Shown: positions 7,739 to 17,023, counted from the stretch's first letter. The stretch: 64,000 nucleotides of DNA from Streptomyces gelaticus (GCF_014649535.1 NZ_BMTF01000008.1:264200-328199), one strand, 5' to 3'. The notes: a model not told the origin generated them from the sequence alone. Made by a program: numbers and translations.

Positions 7739-9167
7739 CGAGGTACGCCTCCAGGCCGTGACGGCCGCCTTCGCGGCCGAAGCCCGACTCCTTGTAGCCG
7801 CCGAAGGGCGAGGTCGGGTCGAACTTGTTGAACGTGTTGGCCCAGACGACGCCCGCCCGGAGCTTGTTCGCCACCGCGAGGATGCGGGAGCCCTTCTCCG
7901 TCCAGATGCCGGCCGAGAGGCCGTACTGGCTGTTGTTGGCCTTGGCGACCGCCTCGTCGGGCGTGCGGAACGACAGCACCGACAGCACCGGGCCGAAGAT
8001 CTCGTCGCGGGCGATGGTGTGCGCCTGGGTGACACCGGTGAACAGTGTCGGCGCGAACCAGTAACCGGCGGAGGGGAGTTCGCAGGGGGCGGTCCAGCGT
8101 TCGGCGCCCTCCGCCTCGCCCGTCTCGGCGAGCGCGGTGATCCGGGCGAGCTGCTCCGCGGAGTTGATCGCACCGATGTCGGTGTTCTTGTCCAGCGGGT
8201 CGCCGAGCCGCAGCGTGGACAGCCGGCGCTTCAGCGCGTCCAGCAGCTCGTCCTGGACCGACTCCTGCACGAGCAGGCGCGAGCCCGCGCAGCAGACCTG
8301 GCCCTGGTTGAAGAAGATGCCGGTGACGATGCCCTCGACGGCCTGGTCGATCGGGGCGTCGTCGAAGACGATGTTGGCGCCCTTGCCGCCCAGTTCGAGG
8401 GTGACCTTCTTGTCCGTGCCGGCGACCTGGCGCGCGATGGCCTTGCCGACCGCGGTCGAGCCGGTGAAGGCGACCTTGTTCACGTCCTCGTGCGCGACGA
8501 GGGCGGCGCCCGCGTCGCCGTACCCGGTGAGGATGTTCACGACACCCTTGGGCAGGCCCGCCTGGCGGCAGATGTCCGCGAAGAACAGCGCGGAGAGCGG
8601 GGTCGTCTCGGCGGGCTTGAGGACCACCGTGTTGCCGGTGGCGAGCGCCGGGGCGATCTTCCACGCGAGCATGAGCAGCGGGAAGTTCCACGGGATGACC
8701 TGGCCCGCGACGCCGAGCGGGCGCGGGTTCGCGCCGAAGCCCGCGTGGTCCAGCTTGTCGGCCCAGCCCGCGTAGTAGAAGAAGTGCGCCGCGACCAGCG
8801 GGAGGTCCGCGTCGCGGGTCTCCCTGATCGGCTTGCCGTTGTCGAGGGTTTCCAGGACGGCGAGCTCGCGGCTGCGCTCCTGGATGATCCGGGCGATCCG
8901 GAAGAGGTACTTGGCGCGCTCGGAGCCGGGCAGCGCCGACCACTTCTCGAAGGCCTTGCGGGCCGCCTTCACGGCCCGGTCGACGTCGGCCGCACCGGCC
9001 TGCGCGACCTCGGAGAGCACTTCCTCGCTGCTGGGCGAGACGGTCTTGAAGACCTTGCCGTCGGCCGCCTCGCTGAACTCGCCGTCGATGAACAGCCCGT
9101 ACGAGGGGGCGATGTCGACGACCGAGCGCGACTCGGGGGCGGGGGCGTACTCGAATGCAGATGCCAT
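7728..9167 (-). CDS. NAD(P)-dependent aldehyde dehydrogenase
   Basis: A 479-aa enzyme of normal length. The general base Glu258 (TLELGGKG), the nucleophile Cys292 (NQGQVCCAGSR), the oxyanion Asn in IPWNFPLLM (about residue 161) and the NAD-binding FTGSTAVGK are all present. It lies 5 bases downstream of deoC, whose product reaction releases acetaldehyde, and overlaps the truncated dehydrogenase by 11 bases. The likely job is oxidising acetaldehyde from deoxyribose-phosphate breakdown to acetate, with NAD as acceptor. That substrate is inferred from the operon only; the family is broad. The ATG at 9167 has a GGTGGA ribosome site within the end of deoC. Confidence 0.92.
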   Translation of the reverse strand: MASAFEYAPAPESRSVVDIAPSYGLFIDGEFSEAADGKVFKTVSPSSEEVLSEVAQAGAADVDRAVKAARKAFEKWSALPGSERAKYLFRIARIIQERSRELAVLETLDNGKPIRETRDADLPLVAAHFFYYAGWADKLDHAGFGANPRPLGVAGQVIPWNFPLLMLAWKIAPALATGNTVVLKPAETTPLSALFFADICRQAGLPKGVVNILTGYGDAGAALVAHEDVNKVAFTGSTAVGKAIARQVAGTDKKVTLELGGKGANIVFDDAPIDQAVEGIVTGIFFNQGQVCCAGSRLLVQESVQDELLDALKRRLSTLRLGDPLDKNTDIGAINSAEQLARITALAETGEAEGAERWTAPCELPSAGYWFAPTLFTGVTQAHTIARDEIFGPVLSVLSFRTPDEAVAKANNSQYGLSAGIWTEKGSRILAVANKLRAGVVWANTFNKFDPTSPFGGYKESGFGREGGRHGLEAYLDVR

Positions 9168-9172
9168 GGGGA

Positions 9173-10135
9173 TCAGTCCACCGTCACGTAATCGGGGCCG
9201 GAGTAACGGCCGGTGCTGAGCTTCTGGCGCTGCATCAGCAGATCGTTCAGCAGGCTGGAGGCGCCGAAGCGGAACCAGTGGTTGTCCAGCCAGTCCTCGC
9301 CCGCGGTCTCGTTCACCAGCACCAGGAACTTGACCGCGTCCTTGGACGTACGGATGCCTCCGGCCGGCTTCACACCGATCTGCACACCGGTCTGCGCGCG
9401 GAAGTCGCGCACGGCCTCCAGCATCAGCAGGGTGTTCGCGGGCGTGGCGTTCGTCCCGACCTTGCCGGTCGAGGTCTTGATGAAGTCGGCACCGGCCATC
9501 ATGCCGAGCCAGGAGGCGCGGCGGATGTTGTCGTACGTGGAGAGCTCGCCCGTCTCGAAGATCACCTTCAGGCGGGCGTCGGTGCCGTCGGCCCGCGCGC
9601 ACTCCGCCTTCACGGCGAGGATCTCCTCGTACACCTTCAGATAGCGGCCGGAGAGGAAGGCTCCCCGGTCGATCACCATGTCGATCTCGTCGACCCCGGC
9701 GGCCACGGCGTCGCGGACGTCCGCGAGCTTCACGTCGAGCGCGGCGCGGCCGGCGGGGAAGGCCGTCGCCACCGACGCCACCTTCACACCGGAACCGGCC
9801 AGCGCGGCGACGGCGGTCGCCGCCATGTCGGGGTAGACGCAGACCGCCGCGGTGCGCGGGGTCGTGCGGTCGGTCGGGTCGGGATTGACGGCTTTGGCGG
9901 CGAGGGCCCGGACCTTGCCCGGGGTGTCCGCGCCTTCCAGCGTCGTCAGGTCGATCATCGAGATGGCCAGGTCGATGGCGTAGGCCTTGGCGGTCGTCTT
10001 GATCGAACGGGTGCCGAGGGACGCGGCACGCGCTTCGAGGCCGACGGCGTCGACGCCGGGCAGCCCGTGCAGGAAGCGGCGCAGCGCACTGTCGGACGCG
10101 GTCGCGTCGGAGAATGCGGGAGCTGTGGTGGGCAT
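9173..10135 (-). CDS. deoC: Deoxyribose-phosphate aldolase
   Basis: A 320-aa class I aldolase that cleaves 2-deoxyribose 5-phosphate into glyceraldehyde 3-phosphate and acetaldehyde. The Schiff-base lysine is Lys220 in DFIKTSTGK, the supporting acidic site is in EIDMVIDRGAF (about 150-160), and the second lysine is in KPAGGIRTSKDA. It is the first gene of a deoC-aldh-aldh operon on the minus strand. A perfect 12-bp palindrome, shared with the purine nucleoside phosphorylase promoter, sits 20 bases upstream of the start. The ribosome site before the ATG at 10135 is weak. With add, the phosphorylase and the phosphohexomutase it completes a nucleoside catabolic set. Confidence 0.95.
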   Translation of the reverse strand: MPTTAPAFSDATASDSALRRFLHGLPGVDAVGLEARAASLGTRSIKTTAKAYAIDLAISMIDLTTLEGADTPGKVRALAAKAVNPDPTDRTTPRTAAVCVYPDMAATAVAALAGSGVKVASVATAFPAGRAALDVKLADVRDAVAAGVDEIDMVIDRGAFLSGRYLKVYEEILAVKAECARADGTDARLKVIFETGELSTYDNIRRASWLGMMAGADFIKTSTGKVGTNATPANTLLMLEAVRDFRAQTGVQIGVKPAGGIRTSKDAVKFLVLVNETAGEDWLDNHWFRFGASSLLNDLLMQRQKLSTGRYSGPDYVTVD

Positions 10136-10154
10136 GGTCACCAGAGCAGCATAT

Positions 10155-10166
10155 CTACGCGCGTAG
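10155..10166. promoter_or_regulatory. Palindromic operator candidate upstream of deoC
   Basis: The perfect 12-bp palindrome CTACGCGCGTAG starts 20 bases before the deoC ATG. The identical sequence lies 26 bases before the purine nucleoside phosphorylase start (13527-13538). I found no third copy in the window. The position suits a repressor site overlapping the transcription start; the regulator is not known. Confidence 0.6.
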
Positions 10167-10259
10167 CGACCTGTACAGGGGGACCGCCTCTCCGCGTACG
10201 GTGCGGTCCCGGGGCGGCCGCCCCGGCGCCCCTTGCGCCCGTCAGGCAGAATCGGGCCC

Positions 10260-10919
10260 ATGACGAGCCCCACACCATCCGCCGAGCCGGTGTACGCCGA
10301 CCGGACCTTCCGCTCGCCCGCCGGGATCGTCGGGGGCGTCCTGCTGCTCCTGCTCATCTTCTGGATCGGCGGGGACGCCGCGATCCGGGGGGACGGCCGG
10401 GTGCGGTGGCTGGCGGTGGCGGGCATGCTGACCTCGGTGCCGCTGGTCGTCGCGTTCACGCTGCGGCCCGTCGTACTCGCCAACGACCGGCGCATCCGGA
10501 TCCGCAACCCGTTCCGGACGATCACCATGCCGTGGACCGAGGTCGCCGATCTGCGGGCCGGGTATTCGAGCGAGCTGTTCACCGAGGGCGGCGCCAAGTA
10601 CCAGCTGTGGGCGGTACCGGTCTCGCTGCGGCAGCGGAAGAAGGCGGCCCGGCAGCAGTCGAGGCGGTCGCTGGACGACCCGTACGACCGTACGTCCGTG
10701 CAGGCCGATGTCCGCGACACCAAGGCCCGGATGGCGTCGGCCGACCAGACCATGGCCGACCTGCGCGAGCTGGTGGAGCGGGCGAAGACGGGCGCGGGTG
10801 CCTCCTCGGCGGCCGCGGACGCCACGAAGCCGTCCGTCTCGGTGCGCTGGGCGTACGAGGTGATCGCGCCGGCCGTGGTGGGCGCGGTGCTGCTCGTGGT
10901 GCTGTTCGCGGCCGGCTGA
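10260..10919 (+). CDS. PH-domain membrane protein
   Basis: A 219-aa protein with a transmembrane pair at the N-terminus (about residues 22-38 and 52-70), then a bacterial PH-like (bPH2-type) domain seen in VLANDRRIRIRNPF and ITMPWTEVADLRAGYS, a charged linker and a last hydrophobic helix at about 200-217. Such proteins are common in actinobacteria as conserved hypotheticals. It is divergent from deoC and ends at a strong terminator. The ATG at 10260 lies in a GC-rich context without a good ribosome site. No enzymatic role is implied. Confidence 0.85.
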   Translation: MTSPTPSAEPVYADRTFRSPAGIVGGVLLLLLIFWIGGDAAIRGDGRVRWLAVAGMLTSVPLVVAFTLRPVVLANDRRIRIRNPFRTITMPWTEVADLRAGYSSELFTEGGAKYQLWAVPVSLRQRKKAARQQSRRSLDDPYDRTSVQADVRDTKARMASADQTMADLRELVERAKTGAGASSAAADATKPSVSVRWAYEVIAPAVVGAVLLVVLFAAG

Positions 10920-10932
10920 GGCCGGACACGGG

Positions 10933-10963
10933 TGAGGCCCGCACCGGAGCGGTGCGGGCCTCA
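10933..10963. terminator. Convergent terminator
   Basis: A perfect 14-bp stem (TGAGGCCCGCACCG) with a GAG loop between the PH-domain gene and the convergent phosphohexomutase gene. Confidence 0.9.
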
Positions 10964-10981
10964 GTCATGTGCGTACCCCGG

Positions 10982-12622
10982 TCAGATCCCGGCCGCCGTC
11001 GCCAGATCGCGCTTGATCCCGGCGAGCAGCTCCGCGCCCTTCGCACGGGCCGCCGGCAGTTCGTCCGCCGAACCGACCGGCACCACGACCTCCAGATAGC
11101 ACTTGAGCTTCGGCTCGGTGCCGCTCGGGCGGACGATCACCCGGGCGCCCCGGAGGCGGTAGCGGAGCCCGTCGGTGGGCGGCAGCTCGGCCGTGCCCCG
11201 CGCCAGGTCCTCGGCGGAGGTGACGGCGAGACCCGCGAGCGTGGTCGGAGGCTGCTCGCGCAGCCGTGCCATGGCGTCGGAGATGACCGACAGGTCCTTC
11301 ACCCGGACCGACAGCTGGTCGGTGGCGTGCAGCCCGTGCGCGACCGCGAGGTCGTCGAGGAGATCGAGGAGCGTACGCCCCTGCTCCTTGAGCACCGAGG
11401 CGAGCTCGGCGACGAGCAGCGCGGCGGTGATCCCGTCCTTGTCGCGTACGCCCTCGGGGTCGACGCAGTAGCCGAGCGCCTCCTCGTACCCGTACCGCAG
11501 CCCGTCCACCCGGGCGATCCACTTGAACCCGGTCAGCGTCTCCGCGTAGCCGTTGCCCGCCTGCTCGGCGATCCGGCCGAGCAGCGAGGACGAGACGATC
11601 GACTCGGCGAAGACACCGGTGGCACCCCGGTCCACCAGACGGGCGGCGAGCAGCGCCCCCACCTCGTCCCCGCGCAGCATCCGCCAGCCGCCGTCGGCGC
11701 CGGGGTCCGGGACGGCGACGGCGCAGCGGTCGGCGTCCGGGTCGTTGGCGATGACGATGTCGGGGTCCGTGCGGCGCGCGGTCGCGAAGGCGAGATCCAT
11801 CGCGCCGGGCTCCTCCGGGTTGGGGAAGGCGACGGTGGGGAACGCCGGGTCGGGCTCGGCCTGTTCGGCGACGAGCACCGGCGCGGGGAACCCGGCCCGG
11901 TCGAAGGCGGCGGTCAGCACGGACGTACCGACACCGTGCATCGCGGTGTACACGACCCGGGCGGTACGCGGCGAACCGGCGGCGAGCACGGCGTCCGTGC
12001 GGGCCAGATAGGCCGCCAGGACCTCGTCGCCGAGTACCTCCCAGCCGTCTTCGGGGCGGGGCACTGCGTCGAGCGGGCCGACCGCGGCGATCGCGTCGGC
12101 GATCTCGCCGTCCGCCGGGGGGACGATCTGCGAGCCGTCGCCGAGATAGACCTTGTAGCCGTTGTCGCGCGGCGGATTGTGGCTGGCGGTCACCTCGACG
12201 CCCGCGACGGCGCCCAGGTGCCGTATGGCGTACGCGAGCACGGGGGTGGGGAGCGGGCGGGGGAGCACCGCCGCCCGCAGGCCGGCGCCGGTCATCACCG
12301 CGGCGGTGTCGCGGGCGAAGTCGGCGGACTTGTACCGGGCGTCGTACCCGATGACGACGAGCCCGCCGGTCTGCCCCTGCGCCTTCAGGTACGCGGCGAG
12401 TCCGGCCGCCGCCCGGATGACGACGGAGCGGTTCATCCGCATCGGCCCGGCCCCCAGCTCACCGCGGAGCCCGGCGGTCCCGAACTGCAGCGTGCCGGCG
12501 AACCGTGCGGCGAGCTCGTCGAGATCCTCGGATTCGATGAGCCCGGCGAGCTCCTCGCGGGTCTCGGGATCGGGGTCCTCCGCGAGCCATGTCCTGGCCT
12601 GCGCGATGAGGTCCTGCAGCAC
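10982..12622 (-). CDS. Phosphohexomutase (phosphomannomutase/phosphopentomutase type)
   Basis: A 546-aa alpha-D-phosphohexomutase. The phosphoserine loop TASHNPPRDNGYK gives Ser147 as the phospho-acceptor, the magnesium loop is DPDADRCAV and the phosphate-binding loop near the end is RPSGTEPKLK. The family interconverts hexose (or pentose) 1- and 6(5)-phosphates. It lies directly downstream of purine nucleoside phosphorylase, with a 54-base gap, in the same direction, so conversion of ribose 1-phosphate from that enzyme to ribose 5-phosphate is a reasonable role; the usual annotation is phospho-sugar mutase. A GTG start at 12622 follows AAGGCGG. Confidence 0.92.
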   Translation of the reverse strand: MLQDLIAQARTWLAEDPDPETREELAGLIESEDLDELAARFAGTLQFGTAGLRGELGAGPMRMNRSVVIRAAAGLAAYLKAQGQTGGLVVIGYDARYKSADFARDTAAVMTGAGLRAAVLPRPLPTPVLAYAIRHLGAVAGVEVTASHNPPRDNGYKVYLGDGSQIVPPADGEIADAIAAVGPLDAVPRPEDGWEVLGDEVLAAYLARTDAVLAAGSPRTARVVYTAMHGVGTSVLTAAFDRAGFPAPVLVAEQAEPDPAFPTVAFPNPEEPGAMDLAFATARRTDPDIVIANDPDADRCAVAVPDPGADGGWRMLRGDEVGALLAARLVDRGATGVFAESIVSSSLLGRIAEQAGNGYAETLTGFKWIARVDGLRYGYEEALGYCVDPEGVRDKDGITAALLVAELASVLKEQGRTLLDLLDDLAVAHGLHATDQLSVRVKDLSVISDAMARLREQPPTTLAGLAVTSAEDLARGTAELPPTDGLRYRLRGARVIVRPSGTEPKLKCYLEVVVPVGSADELPAARAKGAELLAGIKRDLATAAGI

Positions 12623-12676
12623 GGTGTCCGCCTTTCTGCGGGTGCTTCGTCGGTGGGTGCGTGAACCGCGGCCGGC

Positions 12677-13501
12677 TCAGATGCGTTCGAGGACCCGGGC
12701 CAGCAGCGAACCCATCCGGGTCGCCGAGTCCCGCCCCGCCTGGAGCACCTCTTCGTGGTTGAGCGGCTCCCCGCTCAGCCCGGCCGCGAGGTTGGTGACC
12801 AGCGAGATGCCCAGCACCTCGGCGCCGGCCTCGCGGGCGGCGATGGCTTCGAGCACGGTGGACATGCCGACCAGGTCGCCGCCCATCACCCGGACCATGT
12901 TGATCTCGGCCGGCGTCTCGTAGTGCGGGCCGGTGAACTGGACGTACACGCCCTCTTCGAGCGTCTCGTCGACCTCCTTGCACAGCGCGCGCAGCCGCGG
13001 CGAGTACAGGTCGGTCAGGTCGACGAAGTTGGCGCCGACGATGGGGGAGGCCGCCGTCAGGTTGATGTGGTCGCTGATCAGCACCGGCTGACCGGGGCGC
13101 ATGCCCTCGCGCAGACCGCCGCAGCCGTTCGTCAGGACGACGGTCCCGCACCCGGCCGCCACGGCGGTGCGGACCCCGTGCGCGACGGCGGCGACGCCCC
13201 GGCCCTCGTAGAAGTGCGTGCGGCCGAGGAAGACCAGGACGCGCTTGTCGCCGGTCCGGTACGAGCGGATCGTGCCGCCGTGCCCCTGGACGGCGGGTGC
13301 CGGGAAGCCGGGCAGCTCGGTCACCGGGAACTCGGCCTCCGGAGCGCCGAGCGCGTCGCCCGCGGGTGCCCAGCCGGAACCCATCACGAGCGCGACGTCG
13401 TGGGTCTCGGCACCGGTCAGCTCGCGCAGGCGGGCGGCGGCGTCGGCGGCGGCGGCGTACGGGTCGCCCTGGATGTGGTCCGGAATAACTGATGCGTTCA
13501 C
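12677..13501 (-). CDS. Purine nucleoside phosphorylase
   Basis: A 274-aa trimeric-type (PNP class I/II) phosphorylase that splits inosine or guanosine with phosphate into base and ribose 1-phosphate. Family signatures are VMGSGW near residue 40, GRTHFYEG (about 95-102), LTNGCGGL, the purine-site motif [10 protein letters not shown] and the late VTNLAAG. The start is a GTG at 13501 with a poor ribosome site; the protein then begins [15 protein letters not shown] as in other streptomycetes. The palindrome shared with deoC lies 26 bases upstream. It heads an operon with the phosphohexomutase. Confidence 0.93.
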   Translation of the reverse strand: MNASVIPDHIQGDPYAAAADAAARLRELTGAETHDVALVMGSGWAPAGDALGAPEAEFPVTELPGFPAPAVQGHGGTIRSYRTGDKRVLVFLGRTHFYEGRGVAAVAHGVRTAVAAGCGTVVLTNGCGGLREGMRPGQPVLISDHINLTAASPIVGANFVDLTDLYSPRLRALCKEVDETLEEGVYVQFTGPHYETPAEINMVRVMGGDLVGMSTVLEAIAAREAGAEVLGISLVTNLAAGLSGEPLNHEEVLQAGRDSATRMGSLLARVLERI

Positions 13502-13526
13502 GCCGATGAGGGTAACCGGTGATTCC

Positions 13527-13538
13527 CTACGCGCGTAG
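13527..13538. promoter_or_regulatory. Palindromic operator candidate upstream of purine nucleoside phosphorylase
   Basis: A second exact copy of CTACGCGCGTAG, the same palindrome found before deoC, 26 bases from the start codon. Two copies at two nucleoside-catabolism promoters suggest shared control. Confidence 0.6.
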
Positions 13539-13602
13539 ATGCCCTGGTGCAGACGCTGCGCACTCTTGCTCGTACTTTCACACAAAAGCGCAGGTGGGCC
13601 GG

Positions 13603-14040
13603 TCAGCAGGGGCGCTTGCGCAGTTCCATCACATAGTCGTGCGGTGCGCCCGCGGACTCCGCGGCGTCGGCGATCTCACCCAGATAGCGGGCGGACGGCA
13701 GCCCGCCCTCGTAGCCGTTCAGCACATACATCCAGGCCGGCTCCTCGCCGTCCAGGGTGTGCACCCGCACCCGCATCCGGCGGTAGATGTCGAGCCCGAC
13801 ACCCTCCCACCGGTCCATGGAGTCCTCGTCCATCGGCGCCAGGTCGTACAGCGCCACGAAGACCTGGGAGCGGGGGGCCTCCACCACCGTGGCGAGCGCG
13901 CCCTCCCAGCCCATCTGCTCCCCGCCGAAGGTCAGCCGCCAGCCGTTGAGCCAGCCGGTGCCGCGCAGCGGGGAATGCGGTGCGCGGCGCGTCATCAGCC
14001 GCGCGTCGAGGTTGCCGGCGTACGCGGCGTAGAGCGACAT
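13603..14040 (-). CDS. Gamma-glutamylcyclotransferase-like protein
   Basis: A 145-aa protein of the GGCT/AIG2-like fold. It begins [12 protein letters not shown], the nucleotide-like loop YAAYAGNL standing for the usual YGSNL. The later [14 protein letters not shown] supplies the conserved Glu that acts as general acid/base in the family. Members convert gamma-glutamyl-amino acids to pyroglutamate, or act on related gamma-glutamyl compounds. The ATG at 14040 matches the domain start; an in-frame start 19 codons upstream is less likely. It is divergent from the LpdA gene and stands alone. The substrate is not determinable here. Confidence 0.85.
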   Translation of the reverse strand: MSLYAAYAGNLDARLMTRRAPHSPLRGTGWLNGWRLTFGGEQMGWEGALATVVEAPRSQVFVALYDLAPMDEDSMDRWEGVGLDIYRRMRVRVHTLDGEEPAWMYVLNGYEGGLPSARYLGEIADAAESAGAPHDYVMELRKRPC

Positions 14041-14290
14041 GGGTTCGAGGGTACGGGAGGTGACGGGGGGAACGACGATTTCGGTGCGGAAGACCACTCA
14101 TGGGGTTCCGCTTCCGGCTCCGGGGTCCCGGCGCGCACGCCCCCGGCACACGTATGGAGGGCCCCGGGGCGAAGCACCTTGGCGCGTGCGGGACAATGAA
14201 GTACGTACTGCATTCCCCCGGGGCACTCCCCCGGACCCCCGGCCGGGGCAGCAGACGGCCGCGGGATGACATACGCGAGGCGGACTTTTC

Positions 14291-15730
14291 GTGACCCGGA
14301 TCGTGATCATCGGCGGCGGACCCGGCGGCTACGAGGCGGCACTGGTGGGCGCCCAGCTCGGCGCGGAGGTGACCGTCGTCGACTGCGACGGTCTCGGCGG
14401 CGCGTCCGTGCTCACCGACTGTGTGCCCTCGAAGACCCTGATCGCGACGGCGGAGGTGATGACCACCTTCGACTCCTCGTACGAGGAACTGGGCATCATC
14501 GTCGCCGACGACACCCCGCACATCGAGCAGGCCGCCCGCGTGGTCGGCGTCGACCTGGGCAAGGTCAACCGACGGGTCAAGCGCCTGGCGCTCGCCCAGT
14601 CCCACGACATCACCGCCTCCGTCACCCGTGCCGGCGCCCGGGTGATGCGCGGCCGCGGCCGGCTGGAGGGCCTCCAGGCCGCCGACGGCTCCCGCACGGT
14701 CGTCGTGACCGCCGCGGACGGCACGGAGGAGCGGCTCACCGCCGACGCCGTGCTGATCGCGACCGGCGGCCACCCCCGGGAGATACCGGACGCGCTCCCC
14801 GACGGCGAGCGCATCCTGAACTGGACCCAGGTCTACGACCTCGACGAGCTGCCCGAGGAGCTCATCGTGGTCGGCTCCGGCGTGACCGGCGCCGAGTTCG
14901 CGGGCGCCTACCAGGCGCTCGGCTCGCGCGTCACCCTCGTCTCGTCCCGCGACCGGGTGCTGCCGGGCGAGGACCCGGACGCCGCCGCCGTACTGGAGGA
15001 CGTCTTCCGGCGCCGCGGCATGAACGTCATGGGCCGCTCCCGCGCCCAGGCCGCCAAGCGCGTCGGCGACCGGGTCGAGGTCACCCTCGCCGACGGCCGG
15101 GTCATCTCCGGTTCGCACTGCCTCATGGCGGTCGGTGCGATCCCGAACAGCGCGGGCATGGGCCTGGAGGAGGCCGGCGTCCGGCTCAAGGAGTCCGGCC
15201 ACATCTGGACCGACAAGGTCTCCCGCACCAGCGCCCCGGGCGTGTACGCGGCCGGCGACGTCACCGGGATCTTCGCCCTCGCCTCGGTCGCCGCCATGCA
15301 GGGCCGGATCGCGATGTACCACTTCCTCGGCGACGCGGTGGCCCCGCTGGACCTGAAGACGGTCTCCTCGAACGTCTTCACCGACCCCGAGATCGCCACC
15401 GTCGGCTACACCCAGGCCGACGTCGACGCCGGCAAGATCGACGCCCGGGTGGTCAAGCTGCCGCTGCTGCGCAACCCGCGCGCCAAGATGCAGGGCATCC
15501 GCGACGGCTTCGTCAAGATCTTCTGCCGCCCCGGCACCGGCATCGTGGTCGGCGGCTGTGTCGTCGCACCGCGCGCGAGCGAACTCATTCACCCCATCTC
15601 GATCGCGGTCGACAACAATTTGACGGTGGAACAGATCGCGAACGCCTTCACCGTGTATCCGTCCCTGTCGGGTTCGATCGCTGAAGTGGCCCGGCAGTTG
15701 CACACCCGTAAGCGCGCGGGCGAGGCGTAA
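14291..15730 (+). CDS. LpdA-type NAD(P)H quinone reductase (disulfide reductase fold)
   Basis: A 479-aa flavoprotein of the pyridine-nucleotide disulfide oxidoreductase fold. The FAD-binding GGGPGGYEAAL is at residues 7-17, the NAD-binding GSGVTGAEFAGAY near 197-209 and the second FAD motif GVYAAGDVTG near 317-326. The redox loop reads GGASVLTDCVPSK: the first of the two cysteines of the usual C-x4-C motif is Ser, and the C-terminal HP-type base is modified too. This is the pattern of M. tuberculosis LpdA (Rv3303c), which has quinone reductase rather than lipoamide dehydrogenase activity. The GTG start at 14291 begins the FAD motif directly. A perfect hairpin follows. Confidence 0.9.
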   Translation: MTRIVIIGGGPGGYEAALVGAQLGAEVTVVDCDGLGGASVLTDCVPSKTLIATAEVMTTFDSSYEELGIIVADDTPHIEQAARVVGVDLGKVNRRVKRLALAQSHDITASVTRAGARVMRGRGRLEGLQAADGSRTVVVTAADGTEERLTADAVLIATGGHPREIPDALPDGERILNWTQVYDLDELPEELIVVGSGVTGAEFAGAYQALGSRVTLVSSRDRVLPGEDPDAAAVLEDVFRRRGMNVMGRSRAQAAKRVGDRVEVTLADGRVISGSHCLMAVGAIPNSAGMGLEEAGVRLKESGHIWTDKVSRTSAPGVYAAGDVTGIFALASVAAMQGRIAMYHFLGDAVAPLDLKTVSSNVFTDPEIATVGYTQADVDAGKIDARVVKLPLLRNPRAKMQGIRDGFVKIFCRPGTGIVVGGCVVAPRASELIHPISIAVDNNLTVEQIANAFTVYPSLSGSIAEVARQLHTRKRAGEA

Positions 15731-15817
15731 CCGCCTTCGGGAACCCGGCGATCCCCGGCAACTCCCGGCAACTCGGGCGGCCCGGTGACCGCCGTCCGGT
15801 CGGTTCAGAACAACAAC

Positions 15818-15845
15818 GGGGCCGCCTATACCACTTGGCGGCCCC
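15818..15845 (+). terminator. Terminator after the LpdA-type gene
   Basis: A perfect 9-bp stem (GGGGCCGCC) with a 10-base AT-rich loop, followed by TTGTATGT, 88 bases after the stop codon. Confidence 0.85.
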
Positions 15846-15917
15846 TTGTATGTACAACTTCCGTTATTCGGCGCAAACTGCTGAAAACACTCGGGCGGTC
15901 ACGTTACTGTCAGTTTC

Positions 15918-16898
15918 GTGTTCGCTGCAGAACGTCGTCAATTGATCCTCGAAATGGTGCGTGCCAACGGAGCGGTGTCGCTCCGTGAGCTCGCCCGCGT
16001 CGTCCAGACCTCCGAAGTGACCGTACGGCGGGACGTGCGGGCACTGGAGGCAGAAGGACTCCTCGACCGCCGGCACGGCGGTGCGGTACTGCCGGGCGGT
16101 TTCACGCGGGAGTCCGGCATTCCGCAGAAATCCCATCTCGCCACCGCGGAGAAGACGGCCATCGCCGACCTGGCCGCCGGTCTCGTCGAAGAGGGCGAGG
16201 CCATCGTCGTCGGCGCCGGTACGACCACGCAGGAGCTGGCCCGCCGGCTCGCGCGGATCCCCGGCCTGACCGTCGTCACCAACTCCCTGCTGGTCGCCCA
16301 GGCGTTGGCCCATGCCAACCGGGTGGAGGTGGTGATGACCGGCGGCACCCTGCGCGGTTCCAACTACGCCCTGGTGGGCAGCGGCGCCGAGCAGTCGCTC
16401 CAGGGCCTGCGGGTCTCGCGCGCGTTCCTCTCCGGGAGCGGGCTCACCGCGGAGCGCGGCCTCTCCACGTCCAACATGCTCTCCGCGAGCGTGGACCGGG
16501 CGCTGGTACAGGCCGCCGCGGAGGTGGTGGTCCTCGCCGACCACACCAAGCTCGGCTCCGACACCATGTTCCAGACGGTGCCGACGGACCTCATCACCCG
16601 CCTGGTGACGGACGAACCCCCCGGTCACGACGACCGCGCCGCCGCCGAACTGCAGGCCCTGGCGGACCAGGGAGTGCAGATCGCGGTGGCGGGTGCGGGC
16701 AGCGGCCCCGCAGCGGCCGAACCCCTCCCGCACGGCAGGCAGGGCCGACGCGACATGCCCCTGCCCGGACAACGCCGCACCCACGGGAGCGGCCCCGGGG
16801 CCGGGGGCCCGCAGCAGCTGCGGAGCGCGGCGTCCCTGACGGAACCGGGCCAGGGCCCGGGAGACCGGGCGAGGGTCGCGGACCTGCGGCGCAGGTAG
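15918..16898 (+). CDS. DeoR-family transcriptional regulator
   Basis: A 326-aa regulator. The N-terminal DeoR helix-turn-helix spans residues 4-56 (RRQLILEMV, then LRELARVVQTSEVTVRRDV). The sugar-phosphate-sensing domain carries the usual VVGAGTTTQELAR and the EVVVLADHTKLG ending. DeoR proteins normally finish near 255-260 residues; this one adds about 65 Gly/Pro/Arg-rich residues, possibly a read-on into noncoding sequence or a true tail. The start is a GTG at 15918. It is a candidate for the unknown regulator of the palindromes at deoC and the phosphorylase, but DeoR sites elsewhere differ, so that is only a guess. Convergent with the TetR gene. Confidence 0.9.
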   Translation: MFAAERRQLILEMVRANGAVSLRELARVVQTSEVTVRRDVRALEAEGLLDRRHGGAVLPGGFTRESGIPQKSHLATAEKTAIADLAAGLVEEGEAIVVGAGTTTQELARRLARIPGLTVVTNSLLVAQALAHANRVEVVMTGGTLRGSNYALVGSGAEQSLQGLRVSRAFLSGSGLTAERGLSTSNMLSASVDRALVQAAAEVVVLADHTKLGSDTMFQTVPTDLITRLVTDEPPGHDDRAAAELQALADQGVQIAVAGAGSGPAAAEPLPHGRQGRRDMPLPGQRRTHGSGPGAGGPQQLRSAASLTEPGQGPGDRARVADLRRR

Positions 16899-17023
16899 CA
16901 GCCGGGGCGAAATCCCGGCCTCACCGGCGTTCGAGGCGCGGGGTCCGGGGTGGAGCCCCGGTTGTGGGAAGGGGCGGGCAGGGACGCCCCGGGCGGCGGA
17001 CCGCAACGCACCGCCCCCGCCCC

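Noticed and set aside
9155..12664. 1169-codon plus-strand frame opposite deoC and the phosphohexomutase
   Set aside because: It crosses several real genes on the other strand (plus the PH-domain gene in another frame) and has shadow composition.
16945..16961. Hairpin CCGGGG/CCCCGG between the DeoR and TetR genes
   Set aside because: Only 6 bp and one of many such GC hairpins by chance; not called a terminator.
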